Below, one piece after another: positions 15,569 to 23,562 of a stretch of 64,000 nt of DNA. Source of the stretch: Scatosoma sp045576335 (lineage in GTDB: Bacteria; Bacillota; Clostridia; Christensenellales; Borkfalkiaceae); assembly GCA_045576335.1 (NCBI GenBank), contig JAZNGH010000008.1, forward strand, positions 31,497 through 95,496, in the 5' to 3' direction. Within the stretch, counting starts at the first letter, position 1, and every line of letters begins with the position of its first letter. Below the pieces are notes generated by a model. The model was given only the letters and a program-made list of their open reading frames with translations. It had not been told where the DNA came from and searched no databases. The position numbers and the translations under genes were made by a program.

Positions 15569-18493
15569 ATGGGATTGTTTAAGTATTTGATGGGCGGCGA
15601 CGCTCGTAGAAGCTTGAAAAAGCTCAACAAAATGGCGGATCAGGTAGAAGCGTTAGAGCCGAAATATCAAGCTATGGACGACGAGACCCTCAAAGGTCAG
15701 ACGGAGCTTTTGAAAGGGCGTTTGGCGGCAGGCGAAACGCTGGACGATATTCTTTTCGACGCGTTCGCGGCTTTGCGTGAGGCGGCGAGGCGCGTTTTGG
15801 GTATGCGGCATTTCCGTGTACAAATTATCGGCGGTATTTGCTTGCACCAAGGCAGAATAGCCGAAATGCGTACGGGCGAAGGTAAAACGCTCGTATCTAC
15901 TTTGCCCGCTTATCTCAACGCACTCACAGGAAAAAGCGTGCATATCGTCACCGTCAACGATTACCTTGCAAAGCGTGACGCCGAGTGGATGGGTAAGGTG
16001 CATAAATTTATGGGGCTTACCGTCGGCGTAGTCGTGCCGGGTATGGAGGACGACGAAAAGCGCGAAGCCTATAAATGCGATATCGTATACGGCACGAACA
16101 ACGAGTTCGGCTTCGACTATTTGCGTGACAACCTGAAAACCGACCTTTCGAGAATGGTACAGCGCGATTTGACCTTTGCCATCGTCGACGAGGTGGACTC
16201 CATTTTAATCGACGAGGCGAGAACGCCGCTTATCATTTCGGGCAAGGGCGAAAAATCCTCCGATTTATACGTGCAGGTGGATAAGCTCGTCCGCACCCTT
16301 TCGGGCGGCTTTGACGACGAGTTAAAAGAAGCGGAGGACGCGGCAATGGCGGCGCTTCGCAATGAAAAGAAAAAGAAAAAGAAAAAGGTCGTGGACGACG
16401 AGGAGGACGAGGATTTCGTCGATTATACCAAGATGACCTTGGAGGAGCAGGCTAACTACGAGGCGGAGCAGGAAGAAAAACGCGCCGCCGCGCTTGCGAG
16501 CGCGCCCGAGGGTAAGAAATCGCTTGCCGCGCAAAAGGACTGGGATTATATCATCAACCGCAAGGAAAAGACGGTGGAGCTTACCGACAGCGGCGCGAGA
16601 AAGGCGGAGCGGTTTTTCCGTATCGACAACATAGCGGAAATCGAGCACGCCGATTTGAACCATCATATCCAACAGGCTCTCAAAGCGCATAAGCTGTTTA
16701 AGCTGGACGAGGATTATATCGTAAACGAAGGCGAGGTCGTTATCGTTGACGAGTTCACGGGCAGACTTATGATCGGCAGAAGATACTCCGACGGATTGCA
16801 CCAAGCAATCGAAGCCAAGGAAGGCGTAGAGGTGCGTAGCGAAAATAAGACGTACGCCACCATCACTTTCCAAAACTATTTCCGTCTGTATTCCAAGCTT
16901 TCGGGTATGACGGGTACGGCAAAGACGGAGGAAGCGGAATTTAGAACGATTTATTCCTTGGACGTCGTGGAAATTCCCACCAACCGCCCCGTAAAACGCG
17001 TGGACTTGCCTGATATGGTATATTCCACGGTAGACGGCAAAAAGCGTGCGATCGTCAACGAGATTATGCAACGCCACGAAAGCGGTCAGCCCATTCTCGT
17101 AGGTACGTCGTCGGTGGATAAATCGGAGGAAATCTCCCGTTTGTTAAAGAAAAACGGCGTAAAGCATAACATCTTGAACGCGAAAAACCACGAGCGCGAA
17201 GCGGAAATCGTCGCACAGGCAGGACGGCTTGGCGCGGTCACCATTTCTACGAATATGGCGGGGCGCGGTACGGATATTCTGCTTGGCGGTAACCCCGAAT
17301 ACCTCGCTAAAAAACGCTTGCGCGAAGAGGGCGCGGCGAAAGAGGATATCGAGCTTGCCATCAGCACTTATATCACGGACGTAAGCGAAGATATTATGAA
17401 GCTTCGCGAGAGATATAAAAAGGTTTACGAGTATTACAAGGCGCAAACGGACGAAGAGAAAGAAAAGGTCATTGCGGCGGGCGGTCTTTGCATTATCGGT
17501 ACGGAACGCCACGAATCCCGCCGTATCGACAACCAGCTCCGCGGCCGTTCGGGCCGTCAGGGCGATATCGGTATGTCGGTGTTCTTCCTTTCCTTGGAGG
17601 ACGATCTTGTTTTGCGCTTTGGCGGCGAGCGTATGAAAGCCTTGTACGCGGCGTTTAAGATCGACGAGGACACCTGCTTGCAATCGCGTATGCTTTCGAG
17701 CGGTATCGAAAACGCGCAAAGAACGATCGAGGGCAGAAACTTCGGTATCCGTAAAAACGTCTTGCAGTACGACGACGTTATGAACAAACAGCGTATGGTC
17801 ATGTACGAAGAGCGTATGAACGTGCTTCGCGGCGGCAACGTCCACGAGCAGGTTTTGAAATATATCCCCGATTACGTAGCCGAAACGCTTTCGGCGGCGG
17901 TGAACGTCGAGGATATGCCCGAGCTTTGGAACGAAGCGGAGCTTAACGCCGCGATAGAAGCAAAGCTTTTGCCCGAGGGCACGAACTATATCACGCGCGA
18001 GCGTTTGATGAAGTGGGATTATGATTTGGCGTTCAAGAAGATTTGTAAGAAGGTCGAAAAGGAATACGAAAAGAAGATTGAAGAGCTCAAAGAAGCGGGC
18101 GTAGATTTCTACGCGGTGGAAAGACGCGTCTTGCTTATGAACGTAGACCGTAACTGGATTGACCATATCGACGCTATGGACCAGCTCCGTAAGGGTATTT
18201 CCCTTCGTGCGTACGGTCAGGTAGACCCTATCATTTCCTACAAGAAAGAGGGTTTTGACATGTTCGACGAAATGATTGCGCGTATTCAGCGTACGACGAT
18301 CAGCGTGCTGTTGAAGGTCAAGGTAGAGGTACGCCCCGCGCCTGTGCAAAACGCGCGTCCCGCGCCCGCGGCGACCCCCGCAAGACCTTTCCGCCGTCAG
18401 ATGCCCACGCCCATTACCCAGATGACCTCTTTCAAGGAAGCGGCGAAAAAGGCACAGCAGGCAACGCAACAAGACGAAAAGGATAATAAGTGA
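15569..18493 (+). CDS. secA: Preprotein translocase ATPase SecA
   Basis: 974 residues. Drives export of unfolded precursors through SecYEG. Seen: M-R-T-G-E-G-K-T (Walker A), V-N-D-Y-L-A-K-R-D-A, D-E-V-D-S-I-L-I-D-E-A-R-T-P-L (Walker B region), the second helicase domain with T-N-M-A-G-R-G-T-D-I and G-R-S-G-R-Q-G-D. Two oddities: a run of seven lysines followed by a very acidic stretch (about residues 268-290), and the C-terminus ends in an Ala/Pro-rich tail without the usual Cys-rich zinc motif. It is followed after 3 nt by prfB, the common secA-prfB order in Bacillota. Confidence 0.97.
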   Translation: MGLFKYLMGGDARRSLKKLNKMADQVEALEPKYQAMDDETLKGQTELLKGRLAAGETLDDILFDAFAALREAARRVLGMRHFRVQIIGGICLHQGRIAEMRTGEGKTLVSTLPAYLNALTGKSVHIVTVNDYLAKRDAEWMGKVHKFMGLTVGVVVPGMEDDEKREAYKCDIVYGTNNEFGFDYLRDNLKTDLSRMVQRDLTFAIVDEVDSILIDEARTPLIISGKGEKSSDLYVQVDKLVRTLSGGFDDELKEAEDAAMAALRNEKKKKKKKVVDDEEDEDFVDYTKMTLEEQANYEAEQEEKRAAALASAPEGKKSLAAQKDWDYIINRKEKTVELTDSGARKAERFFRIDNIAEIEHADLNHHIQQALKAHKLFKLDEDYIVNEGEVVIVDEFTGRLMIGRRYSDGLHQAIEAKEGVEVRSENKTYATITFQNYFRLYSKLSGMTGTAKTEEAEFRTIYSLDVVEIPTNRPVKRVDLPDMVYSTVDGKKRAIVNEIMQRHESGQPILVGTSSVDKSEEISRLLKKNGVKHNILNAKNHEREAEIVAQAGRLGAVTISTNMAGRGTDILLGGNPEYLAKKRLREEGAAKEDIELAISTYITDVSEDIMKLRERYKKVYEYYKAQTDEEKEKVIAAGGLCIIGTERHESRRIDNQLRGRSGRQGDIGMSVFFLSLEDDLVLRFGGERMKALYAAFKIDEDTCLQSRMLSSGIENAQRTIEGRNFGIRKNVLQYDDVMNKQRMVMYEERMNVLRGGNVHEQVLKYIPDYVAETLSAAVNVEDMPELWNEAELNAAIEAKLLPEGTNYITRERLMKWDYDLAFKKICKKVEKEYEKKIEELKEAGVDFYAVERRVLLMNVDRNWIDHIDAMDQLRKGISLRAYGQVDPIISYKKEGFDMFDEMIARIQRTTISVLLKVKVEVRPAPVQNARPAPAATPARPFRRQMPTPITQMTSFKEAAKKAQQATQQDEKDNK

Positions 18494-18496
18494 TAT

Positions 18497-19594
18497 ATGT
18501 TCAAAGCAGACGATTACAGATTAAAAATACAGGCTATGCGCGAGGTACTCAAAGAGGCGAAATATGCCTTGGATATCGTGCATTTACGCCCCCGTCTTGC
18601 AGAGCTTGAAAAGGAGCAGGAAAATCCCGAGGTTTGGCAAGACCTTGAAAAATCCACAAAAATCGGGCGCGAGGTTGCGGGTATCCGCAACAAAATCACC
18701 GCTTACGAAAAGGGCGCGACCGCGCTTTCGGACGCGGAGGACGTAATCGACCTTATCGAGGAAACGGAGGACGAAAGCCTGATTTCCGAGCTGGACGAAA
18801 TGCTCAAAACGGCGGAAAAGGATATCGAGGATATGCGTATTCGCGCCATTTTGAAAGGTCCGTACGACAATCACAACGCCATGCTTACGCTCCACGCGGG
18901 CGCGGGCGGCACGGAGGCTTGCGACTGGTGTCAAATGCTGTACCGTATGTATTGCCGCTATTGCGAAAAAATGGGCTTTAAGGTATACGAGCTTGACCGT
19001 GAAGCAGGCGACGGCGCGGGCTTTAAGAGCGTGGATTTCCGCGTAGAAGGTGAAAACGCGTACGGGTATTTGAAAGCGGAAATGGGCGTTCACCGCCTCG
19101 TCCGTATTTCCCCGTTCGACGCAAACAAACGCCGTCAAACCTCCTTTTGCTCTTTGGAGGTAATGCCCGAGGTCGAGGACGACAACGAGGTGGAAATCAA
19201 CGACGACGATATCCGTATCGATATCTATCATTCGGGCGGCGCGGGCGGTCAAAACGTCAATAAGGTCGCTTCTGCCGTTCGTATCACGCACTTCCCGACG
19301 GGAATCGTGGTGCAATGCCAAAACGAGCGTTCACAGCTCCAAAATAAGGCAATGTGCTTTAATATGCTCCGCTCCAAGCTCTTGGAAAAGAAGATTGAGC
19401 AGCGGCAAGCGGAAGCGGCGGCAATGAAAGGCGACGTGAAGAAAATCGAGTGGGGCGCGCAAATCCGTTCCTACGTATTCTGTCCGTACACCATGGCAAA
19501 GGACCACCGTACGGGCTACGAAAAAGGGGATATCCAAGCGGTTATGGACGGGGATATCCACGGCTTTATAATTGACTATTTGAAGAAAGCGTAA
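18497..19594 (+). CDS. prfB: Peptide chain release factor 2
   Basis: Terminates translation at UGA and UAA. 365 residues. The G-G-Q motif (S-G-G-A-G-G-Q-N-V-N-K) hydrolyses peptidyl-tRNA, and the S-P-F tripeptide (R-I-S-P-F-D-A-N-K) is the RF2-type stop-codon anticodon. Many bacterial prfB genes carry a programmed +1 frameshift near codon 25; this one reads straight through from ATG 18497 with no internal UGA, so that control is absent. UGA is used as a stop here (for example secA itself). Cotranscribed with secA. Confidence 0.95.
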   Translation: MFKADDYRLKIQAMREVLKEAKYALDIVHLRPRLAELEKEQENPEVWQDLEKSTKIGREVAGIRNKITAYEKGATALSDAEDVIDLIEETEDESLISELDEMLKTAEKDIEDMRIRAILKGPYDNHNAMLTLHAGAGGTEACDWCQMLYRMYCRYCEKMGFKVYELDREAGDGAGFKSVDFRVEGENAYGYLKAEMGVHRLVRISPFDANKRRQTSFCSLEVMPEVEDDNEVEINDDDIRIDIYHSGGAGGQNVNKVASAVRITHFPTGIVVQCQNERSQLQNKAMCFNMLRSKLLEKKIEQRQAEAAAMKGDVKKIEWGAQIRSYVFCPYTMAKDHRTGYEKGDIQAVMDGDIHGFIIDYLKKA

Positions 19595-19643
19595 AAACGA
19601 AAAAGGGCGGCGATTGCCGCTTTTTTCGCTCAAAAGGTGTGAG

Positions 19644-20690
19644 ATGTATAATCCCGTAATTGATTTAACAAAACCCAATCTCGTCATTTTGGGCATAGAA
19701 AGCTCTTGCGACGAAACGGCGGCGGCGGTGATTCGCGGCAGAACGATTTTGTCCAACGAAATCGCGTCCTCTGCCGATATCCAAGCCCTTTACGGCGGAG
19801 TAGTCCCCGAAATCGCTTCGCGCGCGCATACGGACGCGATCGCACGGGTCGTAGACAAGGCGATTAAAAACGCGGGCGTGTCGTATCAGGAAATCGACGC
19901 GGTGGCAGTCACCTACGGCGCGGGGCTTTTGGGTGCGCTGCTTGTGGGCGTATCCTTTGCCAAGGCTTTTGCTTACGCCTTGAATAAGCCGCTCATTGCA
20001 GTCAATCATATTCGCGGTCATCTGGCCGCGGCATATTTGCAGGACGAGGCGTTAAAGCCGCCCTTCGTCACCCTACTTGCAAGCGGCGGACATACCGCTA
20101 TTTTGCATACCAAATCGGAAGCGGAGTTTGAAATTCTCGGCGCGACGTTGGACGACGCGGTGGGCGAAGCGTTTGATAAGGTTGCGCGCGTTTTGGGCTT
20201 GAAATATCCTGGTGGGCCGAATATCGAGCGTTGCGCGAGCACGGGCGAGAAAAACGTGCCTATGCCTAAAATGCTCAAAGGCGGCGGAGGCTATAATTTC
20301 TCGTATAGCGGCTTAAAAACGGCGGTTATCAATTACTGTCACACAAAAGAACAAAGACAAGAAGCCTTTGAAAAGGCAGACGTTGCCGCTTCCTTCCAAA
20401 GCGCGGCTTTGGACGTTTTGGTGGAAAAAACGGTGGCGGCGGCTTTGGAAAAAGGGGTCGATACGGTGACGGCGGGCGGCGGCGTGGTCGCAAACGGGTA
20501 TCTCCGCGACGCGCTGGCAAGGGCTTGCAAGAAAAACGGCTTGCGGCTGGTGCTGCCTGAAAAACGGTATTGCACGGATAACGCGGCAATGATAGCGGCG
20601 GAGGGGCTGGTGCAGTATCGGCTTGGCAACGTCGCGCCCATCTCGCTCAACGCCAAGGCGTCTATACCGCTCGCGGTGACCTTGAAATAA
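19644..20690 (+). CDS. tsaD: tRNA N6-threonylcarbamoyladenosine transferase TsaD
   Basis: Transfers the threonylcarbamoyl group to A37 of ANN-decoding tRNAs. 348 residues from ATG 19644, which has AAGGTG upstream; the frame extends 10 codons further but that part is not conserved. The ASKHA-fold motif I-G-I-E-S-S-C-D-E-T opens the protein. The metal-binding H-x-x-x-H appears as H-I-R-G-H, and G-G-G-V-V-A-N lies towards the C-terminus. The partners TsaB and TsaE are not in the window. Confidence 0.95.
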   Translation: MYNPVIDLTKPNLVILGIESSCDETAAAVIRGRTILSNEIASSADIQALYGGVVPEIASRAHTDAIARVVDKAIKNAGVSYQEIDAVAVTYGAGLLGALLVGVSFAKAFAYALNKPLIAVNHIRGHLAAAYLQDEALKPPFVTLLASGGHTAILHTKSEAEFEILGATLDDAVGEAFDKVARVLGLKYPGGPNIERCASTGEKNVPMPKMLKGGGGYNFSYSGLKTAVINYCHTKEQRQEAFEKADVAASFQSAALDVLVEKTVAAALEKGVDTVTAGGGVVANGYLRDALARACKKNGLRLVLPEKRYCTDNAAMIAAEGLVQYRLGNVAPISLNAKASIPLAVTLK

Positions 20691-20701
20691 AGGATTGATT
20701 T

Positions 20702-21634
20702 ATGGAACATTTCGTTGAAATTTTATTGCACGCGTTAGAGGACACCGCGCCGCTTTTGCCGTGGATTTTGGTGATGTATATCATTATCCAGCTTTTGGAG
20801 AATAAAACCACGCTGAAAAATGCGGGACGGCTCAACGGTCGGTTGGGACCCGTGGTGGGCGCGGCGACGGGCTTGATACCGCAATGCGGCTTTTCCGTGA
20901 TGGCGGCAAAGTTTTACGAGCGGAAATATATCACGCTGGGAACGCTGTTGGCTATCTTTTTATCCACGAGCGACGAGGCGTTTATCCTGCTCGTTTCCTC
21001 GGGCGAGGGCGCGGTGTGGGTATTGCCGACAATCGTTGTGAAAATGGTGGTCGGGATTGCCGTGGGCTACGCCGCTGACCTGCTTTTGAAAGGTCTTGGA
21101 CGGGAGCAGGTATGCGTTGAAATGGTGGAAACGACCGCCGAAGCCCCAAAAACCACGCGGGATATTTTTATGCAGAGGTATTTGGAGGAAAAGGAGGTCG
21201 AGGTCGTTTGCTCGTGCGGGAAAAACCACGGCGGCAATTCGGCGTTTGGGAAATATTTTCTTTCGCCCCTGTTGCATACCTTACAGGTCGCGCTGTTTAT
21301 TTTTCTCGTCAACTTCGTTTTGACGGCGATTATCCATTCGGTTGGCGAGGAAGCGTTTTCACTCTTTATGCAGAGCAGTCGCTTTTTACAGCCCTTTTTG
21401 ACTTGTGCAATCGGCTTGATACCCAACTGTGCGTCCTCCGTCGTGATTACGGAAACCTTTTTAAGCGGTGGGATTACGTTTGGCTCGTTCGTGGCGGGGC
21501 TTTGCGCCAACGCGGGCATGGGTTTCGTCGTGCTTTTGAAAAACACGCGCAAATGGAAACGCAATCTTTTGCTGATAGCCGTTTGCTATGCGGTTGCCGT
21601 GCTTGTCGGCTTGATTTGTAATTTAATGGTTTAG
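20702..21634 (+). CDS. Putative heavy-metal/manganese exporter-like permease (ArsP_2-type)
   Basis: 310 residues, mostly membrane-embedded (about 8-10 helices) with a central cytoplasmic loop (about residues 130-185). The paired motifs G-L-I-P-Q-C-G-F-S in the first half and G-L-I-P-N-C-A-S-S in the second are internal-repeat signatures of the ArsP_2/putative 10-TM exporter family. The loop has C-S-C-G-K-N-H, a plausible metal-binding spot. The real substrate is unknown. It begins 11 bp after tsaD and is probably read with it. Confidence 0.75.
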   Translation: MEHFVEILLHALEDTAPLLPWILVMYIIIQLLENKTTLKNAGRLNGRLGPVVGAATGLIPQCGFSVMAAKFYERKYITLGTLLAIFLSTSDEAFILLVSSGEGAVWVLPTIVVKMVVGIAVGYAADLLLKGLGREQVCVEMVETTAEAPKTTRDIFMQRYLEEKEVEVVCSCGKNHGGNSAFGKYFLSPLLHTLQVALFIFLVNFVLTAIIHSVGEEAFSLFMQSSRFLQPFLTCAIGLIPNCASSVVITETFLSGGITFGSFVAGLCANAGMGFVVLLKNTRKWKRNLLLIAVCYAVAVLVGLICNLMV

Positions 21635-21680
21635 AAAGTAAAAAAATCGGTTTATATATAAATATACAGGAGTAACGATT

Positions 21681-21989
21681 ATGGAAGAGGTAAAAATTTC
21701 GGGGATTTCCGACGGTAAATTGCAGTTTGCGCTTTCGGGCGATATCGACCTTGGCAACGCGGAGGAATTTTACGAGGCGGTCGTGCAAGCATACGATAAG
21801 CAGCCTTGCGATTTGCTCTTTGATTGCGCCGCGCTCAATTTTATCGACAGCACCACGCTGGGTACTTTCGTCAAAATCCTCAAAAAGGTGAAAACGGACG
21901 GGTTTACTATGCGGCTCGTCGGCTTGCAACCCAAAATCAAGAAGCTGTTTTTGATTTGTTCGTTGGACAGCATTATGCAGATTGCGTAA
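21681..21989 (+). CDS. STAS-domain anti-sigma factor antagonist (RsbV/SpoIIAA-like)
   Basis: 102 residues forming a single STAS domain. F-I-D-S-T-T-L-G contains the serine that the partner kinase phosphorylates in SpoIIAA and RsbV (D-S-S/T-G). Unphosphorylated, such proteins pull the anti-sigma factor off its sigma factor. AGGAG lies before the ATG. First gene of a tight four-gene group (gaps of 12, 6 and 3 bp) with two HATPase-fold proteins and a sigma factor. Confidence 0.88.
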   Translation: MEEVKISGISDGKLQFALSGDIDLGNAEEFYEAVVQAYDKQPCDLLFDCAALNFIDSTTLGTFVKILKKVKTDGFTMRLVGLQPKIKKLFLICSLDSIMQIA

Positions 21990-22001
21990 CGGAGCTTTGG
22001 T

Positions 22002-22358
22002 ATGGAAAAATTTTCGGTAAATTTACCCTTAACGGGGGAATATCTTACGACGGTGCGTTTGACGACGGGCGGGCTTTGCTCCCTCGTCGGGTTTGACGTG
22101 GACGCGGCGGAGGATTATAAGGTTTGCGTGACGGAAAGCTTGCTCATCTTAAAACGGAACGGCTTTACGCGCGCTACGATTGATTTTACGGTATCCGAAG
22201 CCCTCGCTTGCGTCATTAACGGCGTGGAAAAGGGCGGAGAAAAAGAGGACTCGTTCGAGGACGAGATTTCGCGCGCGTTGCTTTCCGCGTTGCTTGGAAA
22301 GGTGGAGTTCGCGCTTGGCGAAACGGGTGAAGTGAAAACGATTGCATTTGAAGGCTAA
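22002..22358 (+). CDS. Degenerate RsbW/SpoIIAB-like protein without kinase motifs
   Basis: 118 residues. The N-terminal half aligns by eye with RsbW: a L-P-L-x-x-E-Y-x-x-x-V-R-L-T strand-helix, then G-F-x-x-x-x-x-E-D-Y-K-V-C-V-T-E-S. Where an active kinase has E-A-x-x-N-x-x-x-H, this protein has E-S-L-L-I-L-K-R-N, and no glycine-rich G1 or G2 box is visible. It sits between the STAS and sigma genes, exactly where spoIIAB/rsbW normally lies. It may act as a non-enzymatic binding protein or scaffold. The family call is an inference from pattern and position. Confidence 0.65.
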   Translation: MEKFSVNLPLTGEYLTTVRLTTGGLCSLVGFDVDAAEDYKVCVTESLLILKRNGFTRATIDFTVSEALACVINGVEKGGEKEDSFEDEISRALLSALLGKVEFALGETGEVKTIAFEG

Positions 22359-22364
22359 ACGGGC

Positions 22365-23102
22365 ATGGAGCAAGAAATCAACGAGCTGTTTCAGCGGTAC
22401 AAGGAGACGGGCGATATTGCAATTCGTAATCAAATCGCCGAGAAATATCTCTACATAGCCGACATACTCGCCAAAAAATTCGTGGGGCGGGGCGTGGAGT
22501 ACGACGATTTGAAGCAAGTGGCGTCGTACGCGCTTTTGCGTGGAATTGACCGTTTCGACCCCGCACTTGGTATGCAGTTCACGACCTTCATTACGCCCAC
22601 GATTACGGGCGAGATTAAAAACTATTTCCGTGACAAAGCGCGCGTGATCAAGCTGCCGAGAAGGCTGGGCGAGATTAGCGCGGCGGTCAAGAAATTTACG
22701 GCGGAATATGAGGCGAAAAACGGCGGAAAGCCCACGGTGCAAACGATTGCAGGCGCGCTTGCGTATTCCGAGGAAGAGGTCGTAAAAGCCCTTGAAATCG
22801 GCGGTACGGTGTCGCTGGACGGCATGGCAAGCGGCGAGGACGGAGAAACGGAAGGCTCGCTGTATTCCCTTCTTTCCGACGGCGAGGACAAATACGAAAA
22901 CTTTGAAATCAAAGAAACTTTGCGCGCGGAAATGCGGGATTTTTCCGAGCAGGAAAAGGCACTCGTTAAGTACCGCTATATGGACGAGCTTTCGCAAAGC
23001 GAAACGGCAAAGCGTTTGGGCGTGTCACAGATGTTCGTTTCCCGTATGGAACGGAGGCTTTTGTTAAAGCTCAAAGAACGCTTGCAAAATCTGGGGGTAT
23101 AG
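22365..23102 (+). CDS. RNA polymerase sigma factor, SigB/SigF/SigG family
   Basis: 245 residues. Region 2: E-Y-D-D-L-K-Q-V-A-S-Y-A-L-L-R-G (core binding), then F-T-T-F-I-T-P-T-I-T-G-E-I-K-N-Y-F-R-D (-10 recognition; the G-E-I-x-x-x-x-R-D pattern is typical of this family). Region 3: K-L-P-R-R-L-G-E-I plus a helix bundle. Region 4: S-Q-S-E-T-A-K-R-L-G-V-S-Q-M-F-V-S-R (-35 HTH). The context of STAS and HATPase regulators means activity is set by partner switching. Whether it governs stress response or forespore development cannot be told; no sporulation genes are adjacent. Confidence 0.9.
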   Translation: MEQEINELFQRYKETGDIAIRNQIAEKYLYIADILAKKFVGRGVEYDDLKQVASYALLRGIDRFDPALGMQFTTFITPTITGEIKNYFRDKARVIKLPRRLGEISAAVKKFTAEYEAKNGGKPTVQTIAGALAYSEEEVVKALEIGGTVSLDGMASGEDGETEGSLYSLLSDGEDKYENFEIKETLRAEMRDFSEQEKALVKYRYMDELSQSETAKRLGVSQMFVSRMERRLLLKLKERLQNLGV

Positions 23103-23105
23103 CGT

Positions 23106-23465
23106 ATGGAATTTGAAATCAAAGACTATCCTACTATGAAACGCGCGATTACCGATTTCTGTCGTTTTCTTGACGAGCAGGGCGTTTCCAAAGACCGTGT
23201 GTTCGATAGCCGCCTTGCCTTGAACGAGCTGGTGGGGAACGTGTTGAGGCACACCGACGGTGCGGCGCGTTTGCGCGGGGAGGTAAAGCAGGAGCATATC
23301 GAGATGGTGGTGCTTTCCAAGACGGCGTTTATACCGCCCGAAAGAAGTCAATGCTCGGAGGTATACGCCGAACACGGCAGAGGGCTGTTTTTGGTGGACA
23401 GCGTTTGCTTTGAGCGAAGCGTATCTGCCGACGGCGGTATCTGTATTAAAATTAAAATAATTTAA
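23106..23465 (+). CDS. HATPase-fold anti-sigma factor (RsbW-like), G1 box altered
   Basis: 119 residues. The N box is present (N-E-L-V-G-N-V-L-R-H) and so is the G2 box (H-G-R-G-L-F-L-V-D). The G1 position, normally D-x-G-x-x-F, reads L-S-K-T-A-F-I-P-P, so the adenine-contacting Asp is missing. It probably binds the sigma factor encoded 3 bp upstream and may phosphorylate the STAS protein, though ATP binding could be weak. Its place after the sigma gene differs from spoIIA and sigB operons. Confidence 0.8.
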   Translation: MEFEIKDYPTMKRAITDFCRFLDEQGVSKDRVFDSRLALNELVGNVLRHTDGAARLRGEVKQEHIEMVVLSKTAFIPPERSQCSEVYAEHGRGLFLVDSVCFERSVSADGGICIKIKII

Positions 23466-23491
23466 CGACGAAGCAAGCTTGCTTCGTCGTT
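23464..23491 (+). terminator. Palindromic hairpin ending the sigma operon
   Basis: A perfect palindrome of 28 bp starting at the stop codon of the last gene. The T-run is short, so termination may be partial. Confidence 0.65.
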
Positions 23492-23510
23492 GTTCTTATA
23501 TTGCGTGAAA

Positions 23511-23538
23511 AAAAGAGCCGATAGAAATCGGCTCTTTT
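23511..23538 (-). terminator. Terminator of the following minus-strand gene
   Basis: A 12 bp stem (23511-23522 with 23527-23538), 4 nt loop, followed on the minus strand by a T-run. Confidence 0.85.
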
Positions 23539-23562
23539 CGTTTCAAGAGAGTTTTAATCAGA

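Noticed and set aside
17144..18472. Minus-strand frame of 442 codons
   Set aside because: Antisense to secA with no motif or ribosome-binding site.
18497..18620. Programmed +1 frameshift in prfB
   Set aside because: The frame is continuous from ATG with no internal UGA near codon 25.
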